NCBI RefSeq assembly: GCF_002835735.1
Contig: NZ_PISD01000033.1
Location: 1 to 64,000, forward strand
Direction: 5' to 3'
Length of the DNA: 64,000 nucleotides
Origin: Cytobacillus horneckiae
GTDB taxonomy: Bacteria; Bacillota; Bacilli; Bacillales; Cytobacillaceae
Shown: positions 17,153-24,903 of the stretch, piece by piece
Numbering within the stretch: the stretch's first letter is position 1
How the letters are laid out: every line of letters starts with the position of its first letter
Program-made: the position numbers and the translations under genes
Notes under the pieces: generated by a model
Database searches by the model: none
Seen by the model: only the letters and a program-made list of their open reading frames with translations
What the model was told of the DNA's origin: nothing

Positions 17153-18733
17153 TTATATTGTCACTGCTTTATGATCAGCAGCCAATTCACCAGCTGCTTT
17201 TACGCGTATGCGCGTGGCATTTCCCGGTAAATATGCGAGCGGCACATCCTCGATATCAACAATAACAAGACTGTCAGGATTTGCTCCGGCATTGACTGCT
17301 TCATTTTTGGCTTGCTCCTTAGCTAATTCAATCGCTGCTTCGCGGCCGATTTCATCTAATACATAAATTTTTTCGATTTGGCCGCTTACTTGGGATATGG
17401 CTGAACCAATTGCATTGGCGACGCCAGAATGCTGCGGACGGATTACTTCTGACGCACCTTTTAATTCCCCTGGAAGCAGAATGCTCCCTCCGCCTACCAA
17501 AATAACTGGTACAGGGTCTGCACTCGTTTTCATTTTATCAATAGCTTCTTCAACTAACTCGACCATTCCATAATATACTTTTTCTAGCAAGGCTTTATCT
17601 AGGTGAGCAACATTAGACGGGTCACCAAGCTCCGCCTTTCCAAGCGCAACGACGACATCTGTAGTTGTTAGGGTATCGCCGCCGAATATTAAGCTTTTCT
17701 CAGGCAAGCGGTAACCGACACTATCAGGCCCAATTGTAAAACTACCTTCGTCTGAAATTCTGATAATTGTTCCACCGCCGAGACCAATAGAGATTAAGTC
17801 AGGCATACGGAAATTTGTTCTTGCTCCGCCAATTTCGACAGCAAGTGATGATTCACGCGGGAACGACTGGACAAGCACGCCAACATCAGAAGTTGTTCCT
17901 CCTACATCGACTACAATCGCATCTGATAAATCACTTAAATAGGATGCTCCTCTTAAAGAATTCGTTGGTCCACATGCAACTGTAAAAATCGGATATCTCA
18001 CCGCATAATCAACTGACATTAATGTCCCATCGTTTTGTCCAAAAAATACTTTAGCATCAATTCCCTCGCTTTTTAATGCATTAATAAATCCATCTGCAGC
18101 AGTTTTAGCTACATTCACTACGGACGCATTGAGGATGGTTGCATTTTCTCGTTCTAACAGCCCGACTGAACCAATTTCAGCGGAAAGCGAGATGGCCACA
18201 TTCTCACCCAATACTTCGCGGAAAATTTCACTCGCCCGCTGTTCATGTGCTTGCGAAACTGGAGAGAAGACCGAAGTAATGGCTACCGAATCAATCTCAC
18301 CTTTTACCTCTTCCGCGATTTTATATAAATGATGCTCATCTAAAGCAACTATTTCCCTGCCATCAAATTCATGGCCGCCACGAACGATATAAACATATTT
18401 TCCTAGTTTTTCTCTCAGTTCTTCAGGTACGCCAATCAAAGGCTTTACTGCTAATGTCGCTGGTGCACCGATTCGTACAACGGCGATTTTATTTAATCTC
18501 TTTCTTTCAACTATCGCGTTTGTGCAATGAGTTGTGCCCAGCATGGCAAATTTAATTTCCTCACGGGGAACATTCGCTTCTTCAATAATTTTATGCATGG
18601 CATTGTAAATTCCTGTTGCTACATCCTCGGTTGTGGAAGCTTTTGTTTCAGAAAGCACTTCATTTTGCTCGTCTAATAAAACGGCATCTGTATGAGTTCC
18701 GCCTACATCAATTCCTATTCTATAGATCGCCAT
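17153..18733 (-). CDS. Hydantoinase/oxoprolinase family protein (HyuA-like), copy 1
   Basis: 526 residues of the ATP-grasp-less, actin-fold HyuA/OPLA family: phosphate-1 loop YRIGIDVGGTHTDAVLLDE, LGTTHCTNAIVERK, the central VVDVGGTTSDVGVL and GLGGGTIIRIS glycine motifs, and a late VGGGSILLP. It is much shorter than 5-oxoprolinases (about 1,280) and typical HyuA (about 690), and no HyuB subunit is present. Instead it pairs with a DUF917 protein, its start codon sharing a base with that stop (TAATG). ATP-dependent opening of a hydantoin- or lactam-like ring is the family expectation; the substrate is unknown. Last gene of the operon. Confidence 0.88.
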   Translation of the reverse strand: MAIYRIGIDVGGTHTDAVLLDEQNEVLSETKASTTEDVATGIYNAMHKIIEEANVPREEIKFAMLGTTHCTNAIVERKRLNKIAVVRIGAPATLAVKPLIGVPEELREKLGKYVYIVRGGHEFDGREIVALDEHHLYKIAEEVKGEIDSVAITSVFSPVSQAHEQRASEIFREVLGENVAISLSAEIGSVGLLERENATILNASVVNVAKTAADGFINALKSEGIDAKVFFGQNDGTLMSVDYAVRYPIFTVACGPTNSLRGASYLSDLSDAIVVDVGGTTSDVGVLVQSFPRESSLAVEIGGARTNFRMPDLISIGLGGGTIIRISDEGSFTIGPDSVGYRLPEKSLIFGGDTLTTTDVVVALGKAELGDPSNVAHLDKALLEKVYYGMVELVEEAIDKMKTSADPVPVILVGGGSILLPGELKGASEVIRPQHSGVANAIGSAISQVSGQIEKIYVLDEIGREAAIELAKEQAKNEAVNAGANPDSLVIVDIEDVPLAYLPGNATRIRVKAAGELAADHKAVTI

Positions 18734-19827
18734 TATAACGTCACTCCTTTTTTCGCTAGATCCTCAACTGGTACATAATCTACCTCGTAGCCAAAATATT
18801 TAGGTCCTACCGTTGCGATTCCTTTTTCCGTTCTCCATTTCGGATGACAAGGAATCCCGATCACAACACAGCGGGCTCCGTATCTGATTCCCTCAGTTGT
18901 AATCGGAAGACCGGTTTCTGCATCTAAAACGGCGATTAAATCAGGTGTAACGCAAAGTAAACGGTTTTCTGTTTGTGCAATGAGATGCTCATTTTGAAAA
19001 CGCAGCTGTAATGTTTCACCTTTATTTTCATAAAGGCCTTCAAATGTTGCGACGCCTCTTGCAAAGCCGGTTTCAGTTTTTCTATTAATATCGCTTACTT
19101 TTCCTTTGAATAATTCAAACCCGCCAACTGTTTTCAAGACTTTTTCAATTGGATTGACATTATTTTCTTTTGCCAACCGAATGCTTTTTCCAATTTCCTC
19201 TTCCAGCTTTAATATATTGGTGATGCCGCTGTCTTTTAAGTTTTTACCATTCATTGAATACATTGCATTCATGACAGAGCCGCCCATTTGAATCGTTGCC
19301 GCCCTGGCAATTCTTTCTGTCCACACGTTGTCAATTGTTGATAATAATGCCGTGTTTCCTTTTTCATCTGCAATAATCGCAGGTGTCGCTGAAATGCCAT
19401 CCAAATAGAATGTCACCATTTGCAGTTCCGGAAACGCTCTTCCCATACCATCCACATCAATAACAGGCAGGCCAAGCCTTGCTGCTAAAGCAAATGGAAG
19501 CATTGAATTTACGCCTCCTGCTTCAATTGGGAAAGTGCCGAATATTTTTTTTCCTAAATACTCTTCCAGCTGTTTAAAAGCACTAATGGCTTCCTCTCCA
19601 CTAGGAGCTTTTTCAAGCATGACAGTAGGCGCTCCCATCATCGAGGACGGTACAACTAATGCATCGTCCGGAACTTCATCAACTTCGAGGAGTGTAACTT
19701 CTCCGTATTCCTCAATCGCTTGCAGCGCCATTAACTTTCCAATATACGGATCTCCGCCGCCTCCTGTTCCAAGAAGCGCTGCTCCAACTGCCATATCTTC
19801 TATTTCTTGTTTGCCGATTTTCCTCAT
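18733..19827 (-). CDS. DUF917 / S-methyl-thiohydantoin-desulfurase-fold protein, copy 1
   Basis: 364 residues with the DUF917 signature: GAALLGTGGGGDPYIGK near the N terminus, VPSSMMGAPTV, FPIEAGGVNSMLPFALA and LPVIDVDGMGRAFPELQM. The only characterised member I know of this fold is the S-methyl thiohydantoin desulfurase of ergothioneine breakdown; most members are unknown and sit next to a HyuA-like gene, as here. It probably forms a functional pair with the 17153-18733 product. Start ATG 19827 follows GGAGG. It is fifth in the operon. Confidence 0.85.
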   Translation of the reverse strand: MRKIGKQEIEDMAVGAALLGTGGGGDPYIGKLMALQAIEEYGEVTLLEVDEVPDDALVVPSSMMGAPTVMLEKAPSGEEAISAFKQLEEYLGKKIFGTFPIEAGGVNSMLPFALAARLGLPVIDVDGMGRAFPELQMVTFYLDGISATPAIIADEKGNTALLSTIDNVWTERIARAATIQMGGSVMNAMYSMNGKNLKDSGITNILKLEEEIGKSIRLAKENNVNPIEKVLKTVGGFELFKGKVSDINRKTETGFARGVATFEGLYENKGETLQLRFQNEHLIAQTENRLLCVTPDLIAVLDAETGLPITTEGIRYGARCVVIGIPCHPKWRTEKGIATVGPKYFGYEVDYVPVEDLAKKGVTL

Positions 19828-19859
19828 ATGTTCATACCTCCGAATATTCTAGTAATTAA

Positions 19860-21179
19860 TTAAGCAACATTTGCATGAATATCGTTTTTAGCATAATTCT
19901 CAATTCGTTTACCTACATAATAAATCACTGCACTAATAATTAATGAATTGATGGCAGGAATACCAAATGTAATAAAGTAGCCAGCAGCGAAGCCAATAGC
20001 CCAGGCAATAATGGTCACGATGCTTAATTTTTCAATGTTTGGCGGAAGTGTTCCTTGTGCTCTGCTTTCATCAAGGGCTTTCCTATGTGTTTTTAAGACG
20101 AAATAATCAATAACCATTATTCCTGCCACAGGTGGAACTAAGACGCCCAGTAATACGAGAAATTCAGTAAATTTATCAAGAATCCCCAGCACTGAAAGAA
20201 TGGTGCCAATAACTCCTATTACGAGAGTCACCATGCCGCGATTTAACTTAATCTTAAACACGGAATCAAATATATTTGTGAATCCAAGTGAAGAGGAGTA
20301 AAGATTCAAGTTGTTGATTTTCACAGTGGAGAGGACAACAACTAACACGCCGAGCCACCCAGCTGTCTGCATCATAATACTTGCTACATCGCTCGTTCTC
20401 GCAGCCAAAGCCATTAATACAGCAATCATATTTATTCCAAGTTCTCCAACCAGAAGCCCAATCGTCGTCATCCAAAAAACATCTTTTCCGCTTTTTGCAA
20501 AGCGGCTAAAGTCTGGAGTAATGACTGCGCCAATAATAAATCCTCCTGCAACCATTGTTGCAGCTACTCCGATTGATAAAGAGTCTCCAGCGGGTGCTGT
20601 GTTCATCAAATCGGATATCGTATGGCCCTGAAGAGTTTGAAATATTCCGACACTTACAGCGATCAAAAAAAGCGGTACCGTAATTGAAGCTGTAATACTT
20701 AATAGTTTAAATCCGAAGATTACAAGGACAGTTACCCCGAGCCCTGTAAGAGCGGCTGCCACAGGCAGCGATATTGCACCATTAGTTGATTGAACAATGC
20801 CTTCTGCAAAAACTGAATTTTGTACACCAAACCAGCCGATGCAGGAAATCGCAATGACTGCGCCAATAATACTGGAACCATGGCGTCCAAATCCTGTCCA
20901 TCTTGCCAATAGACTTGTAGATAACCCTTCCTTTGCACCTGCATATCCGAGAAGAAAGCCGATTATTTGAAGAATGACACTACCTAGGAACGTTGCCCAA
21001 AAGGCTTGCCAAAAAGTCATTCCGTAACCTAGAGCAGCGCCCAAAATAAATTGCGAGATTGTCGCCAACGCACCTACACGTATAATTGTAATGCTCCACA
21101 ACGATTGTCTTGCAGATTGTGGAACACGTGTTAAAGAGTAATCATCTCCAATATTTGCTTTATTCGCCATCTTCTCCAC
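19860..21179 (-). CDS. NCS1 family permease (cytosine/purine/allantoin/hydantoin type)
   Basis: 439 residues, about 12 membrane helices. The soluble N terminus YSLTRVPQSARQSLWSITII and the GYGMTFWQAFWATFLGS, FGRHGSSIIGAVIAI and PDFSRFAKSGKDVFW motifs are those of the CodB-like branch of nucleobase:cation symporter-1. It imports the operon's substrate with a cation. Family members carry cytosine, purines, hydantoins or related heterocycles; the partner genes point to a five-membered cyclic ureide or lactam, an inference. The start at 21179 sits behind a GGGG-type site. Its gene lies between the racemase and the copy 1 pair. Confidence 0.9.
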   Translation of the reverse strand: MEKMANKANIGDDYSLTRVPQSARQSLWSITIIRVGALATISQFILGAALGYGMTFWQAFWATFLGSVILQIIGFLLGYAGAKEGLSTSLLARWTGFGRHGSSIIGAVIAISCIGWFGVQNSVFAEGIVQSTNGAISLPVAAALTGLGVTVLVIFGFKLLSITASITVPLFLIAVSVGIFQTLQGHTISDLMNTAPAGDSLSIGVAATMVAGGFIIGAVITPDFSRFAKSGKDVFWMTTIGLLVGELGINMIAVLMALAARTSDVASIMMQTAGWLGVLVVVLSTVKINNLNLYSSSLGFTNIFDSVFKIKLNRGMVTLVIGVIGTILSVLGILDKFTEFLVLLGVLVPPVAGIMVIDYFVLKTHRKALDESRAQGTLPPNIEKLSIVTIIAWAIGFAAGYFITFGIPAINSLIISAVIYYVGKRIENYAKNDIHANVA

Positions 21180-21205
21180 CCCTGGATATTTATTTTATTT
21201 GCCTG

Positions 21206-21928
21206 TTAGTTCATTACTCTTTGCTTAGACGGCGGTGTCATATAAGTTAAGCGACTTTGCTTCACACCCATCGATACGAGAGTTTCAACCATTTTAGTCG
21301 CTGCAAACGCCGGATCAATCACCGGTACATCATAGCCATTGTCCTTTAACTTGGCTTGAAGCTCTGCTGCAACACCCATGAAACCGGTGCATCCTAGAAC
21401 GAGTGCATGTGCATGATCCTGTTCTATCGCTTTAACCATTTCCTCGTATAACGCAGCCTTTAATCTATCTTTCTCATGAACTTCCAATACAGGAATATTC
21501 ACGTATCTTACACTTGCCAACTTTTCAGAAACGCCAGTGGTTTTACTGATGTTTTCAATCATCGTCACTACATTAGGAAGTACCGTCACCACTGAAAAAG
21601 ACTTCGCCAAAGAACTAGTAATCAGCAGCGATGCTTCACATGGGCCGATCACAGGAATATCAAGAATTTCTCTTGCCGGCTTTACACCAGGATCGCCAAA
21701 GCAATTGCTAATTACGCCATCATATCCTTCTGCTTCAGCTTCCTTCGCCTTCTCTAAAAAATTGGGAATGCATAAAGCTTCATCATATTCGCTTTCAACC
21801 GAAGCAGGACCATATGATAAATTTGCTACAGCTACTTTCGTTTCTGAACTGGCATAAGCGGAAAACTCCTCAAGCATCTCTTTATTAAAAATATCCGATA
21901 TAATTGGGGCAATTACTTTGATTTTCAT
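21206..21928 (-). CDS. Asp/Glu/hydantoin racemase family protein
   Basis: 240 residues. KVIAPIISDIFNKEML, GVISNCFGDPGVKPAREIL with the first catalytic Cys, and HALVLGCTGFMGVAAEL with the second catalytic Cys match the two-cysteine racemase fold of hydantoin racemase (HyuE), allantoin racemase and maleate isomerase. It would interconvert the enantiomers of the imported ring compound so that stereoselective downstream enzymes can use both. It is third in the operon, 26 bp before the permease gene. Confidence 0.88.
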   Translation of the reverse strand: MKIKVIAPIISDIFNKEMLEEFSAYASSETKVAVANLSYGPASVESEYDEALCIPNFLEKAKEAEAEGYDGVISNCFGDPGVKPAREILDIPVIGPCEASLLITSSLAKSFSVVTVLPNVVTMIENISKTTGVSEKLASVRYVNIPVLEVHEKDRLKAALYEEMVKAIEQDHAHALVLGCTGFMGVAAELQAKLKDNGYDVPVIDPAFAATKMVETLVSMGVKQSRLTYMTPPSKQRVMN

Positions 21929-21981
21929 CTACAATACACTCCTATCGATTTTTTTACTGGGTGTATGTCATGATGTTAAGT

Positions 21982-23538
21982 TTACATTTCGCCTAGTCCT
22001 TTTATTCTCAGTCTTATAACTTCTCCTTTTAAATAATCAAAAGGAAATTCTTCTACAGCGCTTATTCTAATACTGTTTTCACTTGCTCCCTTTGACAGTA
22101 ATTCTGCGATAATCATTTCCTTTGCCTGCGTGATTATTTCTTCCTTCGTCTTATGATGAAGCCAAAAAACTTTATCAATTTCAGCACTTAATGGCGCAAA
22201 ACAGGCACCTAGCGCATTGCATATATGGTAGCCTGCTGGATGAGCAACCTTATCATATTTGCTAAAAATATTCCCTACAAGCATCGGGCTTCCACCGCCA
22301 ACAACGACAACAGGCAGCTCTTCATTTCTTAATTGCAGCCTTGCTATGCGATCCTTTAACTCTTTTGAAACCGTATGAATGACCTTATAGCAATCGTCTG
22401 CAGAGAGCTTATCTAATAATACTAACTCTATCTTTTCATCCTTAAACGATTCCGAGAACACCTTTAGAAAGGAATCAGTCAAAGTCCAGCTTTTTCCGCC
22501 CCAAGCCATTCCTTCCCGTTCAATATCACTTGCAATAGTAGCTTCTATTTTTATTACATCTCGTTTATTTGAGATTAAGCTCCCCCCGCCGTATGCTAAT
22601 GACTCAGTCTTAGGCATCCTTACATTTACAGGGATATCTAAAATAGTAGAGGGGCCTGAAGTGGCCTCAGGTTGGCCATTCATCATTCTTCCGATATCAA
22701 TTGTACTGCCTCCCACATCCACAACGATACAGCGATCTAACTGGCTTAACTTTGCCGCTCCTCTTAGGCTATTGGTTACACCAGAACCAATCGTCAAGAT
22801 TGGAAAATTCATTGCTTCATTAATTTCCATTAATGAGCCGTCGTTTTGTGTTAGCCAATATGGACATTCCAGCTTTAAACGCTTAAATACTTCTGTAACG
22901 GAAAGCATCGCTTCCCGAATAACCAATGAAAGAACGGCATTCAATAAAGAAGCATTTTCCCTTTCCAAAAAGCCAGTACTGCCTATCTCATGAGACATGG
23001 TGATGGGCAAGTCAGGATAGATATTCTTTATCCTTCGCTTGATTTCAAGCTCCTCAGATTCGTAAAGGGGAGAGAATGCACCTACGATACAAATCGACTC
23101 AATCCCTTCACTTTCTATTTCTGCCAACATTTCTTTCAATTGAACATCTATTAACGAAGCCTCATTTTTCAATTTACCTGTATAGCTATAGTTTGTTCGT
23201 AATTGATAAACCTTTTTAATATATGCTTTCAAATGTTCAGGCCAATATAATCCCGGGACAATGGCAGATGGATGTTTTACAATTCTAATTAATGCCGTTT
23301 TTGCTAGTTGTCCTGGATGATATAAGGCATTTAAGACATGTGTAGTACCAAGAAAAACGCCGCTTATTTTTTTCGGAGAAATATTCGCTTCCATCAAAGC
23401 TGTATCAGCTGCTTGATAGATAGCTGTAACAATATCTTCACTCGTTAATTGCTTAGCCCATGAAAGCAATTTACCATCTGCATTGACAATGACAGCGTCT
23501 GTATTCGTTCCTCCTACATCAATACCTAGTCTCATCAT
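21982..23538 (-). CDS. Hydantoinase/oxoprolinase family protein (HyuA-like), copy 2
   Basis: 518 residues, the same architecture as the 17153-18733 product: RLGIDVGGTNTDAVIVNAD, LGTTHVLNALYHP, VVDVGGSTIDIGRMM and VVVGGGSPMLVG. The two copies are clearly diverged, so the duplication is old or the copies were recruited separately; different substrates or steps are possible. Its start overlaps the stop of the DUF917 gene by 4 bp (ATGA), implying coupled synthesis. Second gene of the operon. Confidence 0.87.
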   Translation of the reverse strand: MMRLGIDVGGTNTDAVIVNADGKLLSWAKQLTSEDIVTAIYQAADTALMEANISPKKISGVFLGTTHVLNALYHPGQLAKTALIRIVKHPSAIVPGLYWPEHLKAYIKKVYQLRTNYSYTGKLKNEASLIDVQLKEMLAEIESEGIESICIVGAFSPLYESEELEIKRRIKNIYPDLPITMSHEIGSTGFLERENASLLNAVLSLVIREAMLSVTEVFKRLKLECPYWLTQNDGSLMEINEAMNFPILTIGSGVTNSLRGAAKLSQLDRCIVVDVGGSTIDIGRMMNGQPEATSGPSTILDIPVNVRMPKTESLAYGGGSLISNKRDVIKIEATIASDIEREGMAWGGKSWTLTDSFLKVFSESFKDEKIELVLLDKLSADDCYKVIHTVSKELKDRIARLQLRNEELPVVVVGGGSPMLVGNIFSKYDKVAHPAGYHICNALGACFAPLSAEIDKVFWLHHKTKEEIITQAKEMIIAELLSKGASENSIRISAVEEFPFDYLKGEVIRLRIKGLGEM

Positions 23539-24626
23539 CTGCCTCCTTCGTTGAATGGCTTATATGAACAAGGTAGTTGATAATGCCTCGGCCCTACATA
23601 CTCGAGCATATCAGTAGTCCGCAGCACATTTGGCGCCGAAATAGCCAACACCTTCACCGACTGGCCTGCCTGAACCTCCACAACACTTAACGGTGATAAA
23701 TTCTGTGCATTCAGCAGCAAAACAAGATCAGGAGCTGTGCAAATATATCCATTTTCTTTAATTGAAATAAATTCGTTTCTAAACTCTACTTCTACCTTCC
23801 TATTTGAAAACGCTGATCTACCTTCAACGACAAGCTTGCCAATCATAGCTCCATTTTCAAACCAGCGATTTACCTCAGAAAGCACACCTTGAAGAATAAC
23901 CTTCGGCAGCCCGTATATTGAATTATCAAACATTTCAAAAAGCTGATTTAATTTTTTATTTATGCTAAGCTCGTTTTTTATTACTTTGCCTAATCTGTAA
24001 ACAAGGTTTAATGTACCTGGCAGCATTGCTGTCTTCATTTGATCTGCGTCAGCACCATAGCCTATCGTATGAGAATGTCCGCCATTTCGGACAGTAAATT
24101 CTTTCGCTTGATAAGTGCTGGCAAATGCATCATTATCAGCAGCTATTGCTAATTTATGATCATGCGTCACAACACTAAGCGGCGCTAGCGGAATCCGATT
24201 GAGATGGAAGCTAGTCATATATAGCTCAGGAAATGCTCGTCCCATCCCATCGCCATCTATTACTGGAAGCTTTGTTTGTTGGGCAATCACAAGGGGAGCC
24301 AATGCGTTTACTCCGCCTATTTCTATTGATATAAGCGCTTCTGCCTTTCTATTTGAAACCGACTCGTATGTTAGTAAAGCCTGATGCCCTTCGTCCCCAC
24401 TCGGAATATCTTCGTTGAATAATACCGTTGAACCCATAATTCCTACTGATACAATCCATTCATTTTTAATATCTGCTATAGTTCTTACTTCTATCTCATC
24501 AGCATCGTTCATAATGGATAAAAGCAAGGCTTCTACAGACTTCGTATCACCTCCGCCGCCGCATGATAATAGTTTTGCTCCTAAGGAGATTGCTGGTATA
24601 TCTGTTTTTCTAATATGCCATGTCAT
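23535..24626 (-). CDS. DUF917 / S-methyl-thiohydantoin-desulfurase-fold protein, copy 2
   Basis: 363 residues. LGAKLLSCGGGGDTKSVEAL, VGIMGSTVLF, IEIGGVNALAPLVIAQ and LPVIDGDGMGRAFPELYM align with copy 1 at 18733-19827, while the C-terminal half is more diverged. It is the first gene of the operon: the sigma-54 promoter lies 26 bp before its ATG at 24626, with AAAGGGG as ribosome site. It is paired with the overlapping HyuA copy 2. Confidence 0.86.
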   Translation of the reverse strand: MTWHIRKTDIPAISLGAKLLSCGGGGDTKSVEALLLSIMNDADEIEVRTIADIKNEWIVSVGIMGSTVLFNEDIPSGDEGHQALLTYESVSNRKAEALISIEIGGVNALAPLVIAQQTKLPVIDGDGMGRAFPELYMTSFHLNRIPLAPLSVVTHDHKLAIAADNDAFASTYQAKEFTVRNGGHSHTIGYGADADQMKTAMLPGTLNLVYRLGKVIKNELSINKKLNQLFEMFDNSIYGLPKVILQGVLSEVNRWFENGAMIGKLVVEGRSAFSNRKVEVEFRNEFISIKENGYICTAPDLVLLLNAQNLSPLSVVEVQAGQSVKVLAISAPNVLRTTDMLEYVGPRHYQLPCSYKPFNEGGR

Positions 24627-24651
24627 CCCTAATTCCCCTTTCTCATAAATA

Positions 24652-24669
24652 ATGCAAATTGTGTGCCAA
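24652..24669 (-). promoter_or_regulatory. Sigma-54 (-24/-12) promoter of the HyuA/DUF917 operon
   Basis: On the minus strand TTGGCAC-ACAAT-TTGCAT, an essentially perfect match to TGGCACN5TTGCA with GG and GC exactly 10 bp apart. Transcription would start about 12 bp downstream, shortly before the first gene. Confidence 0.92.
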
Positions 24670-24763
24670 AAACCGATTTAATATAATAAATTTCTTGTAA
24701 AAAAGAAATGAAGGCCATTAGAGCCGTCATTTCGAATGCTTTTAAAAAAATTGCAGCATATAA

Positions 24764-24790
24764 AGAAAAAACCCCTCTTTAAGAGGAGGT
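24764..24790 (-). terminator. Terminator of the sigma-54 activator gene
   Basis: On the minus strand CCTCCTCTT-A-AAGAGGGG is followed by TTTTTTCTTT. It separates activator transcription from the sigma-54 operon 100 bp further on. Confidence 0.88.
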
Positions 24791-24860
24791 ATTCAAATAA
24801 ATGATAATAACCTGATAATTCAATATGACTATTGTTCCTATATTAAAGCTAATTACTACT

Positions 24861-24890
24861 TTTTCTCACGTTTTCTCATCTTTTCTCATT
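24861..24890 (-). promoter_or_regulatory. Three phased TGAGAAAA repeats, candidate enhancer (UAS)
   Basis: TTTTCTCA occurs three times at exactly 10-bp intervals (24861, 24871, 24881; TGAGAAAA on the minus strand). The array begins about 190 bp upstream of the sigma-54 promoter and just after the activator stop codon. One helical turn per repeat puts all copies on one DNA face, as expected for an activator binding site. Confidence 0.6.
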
Positions 24891-24903
24891 TTTTATACTA
24901 TTA

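Noticed and set aside
17153..24626. Naming the operon as allantoin or hydantoin utilisation
   Set aside because: Neither allantoinase nor a D-hydantoinase nor a carbamoylase is present; the substrate cannot be named from sequence.
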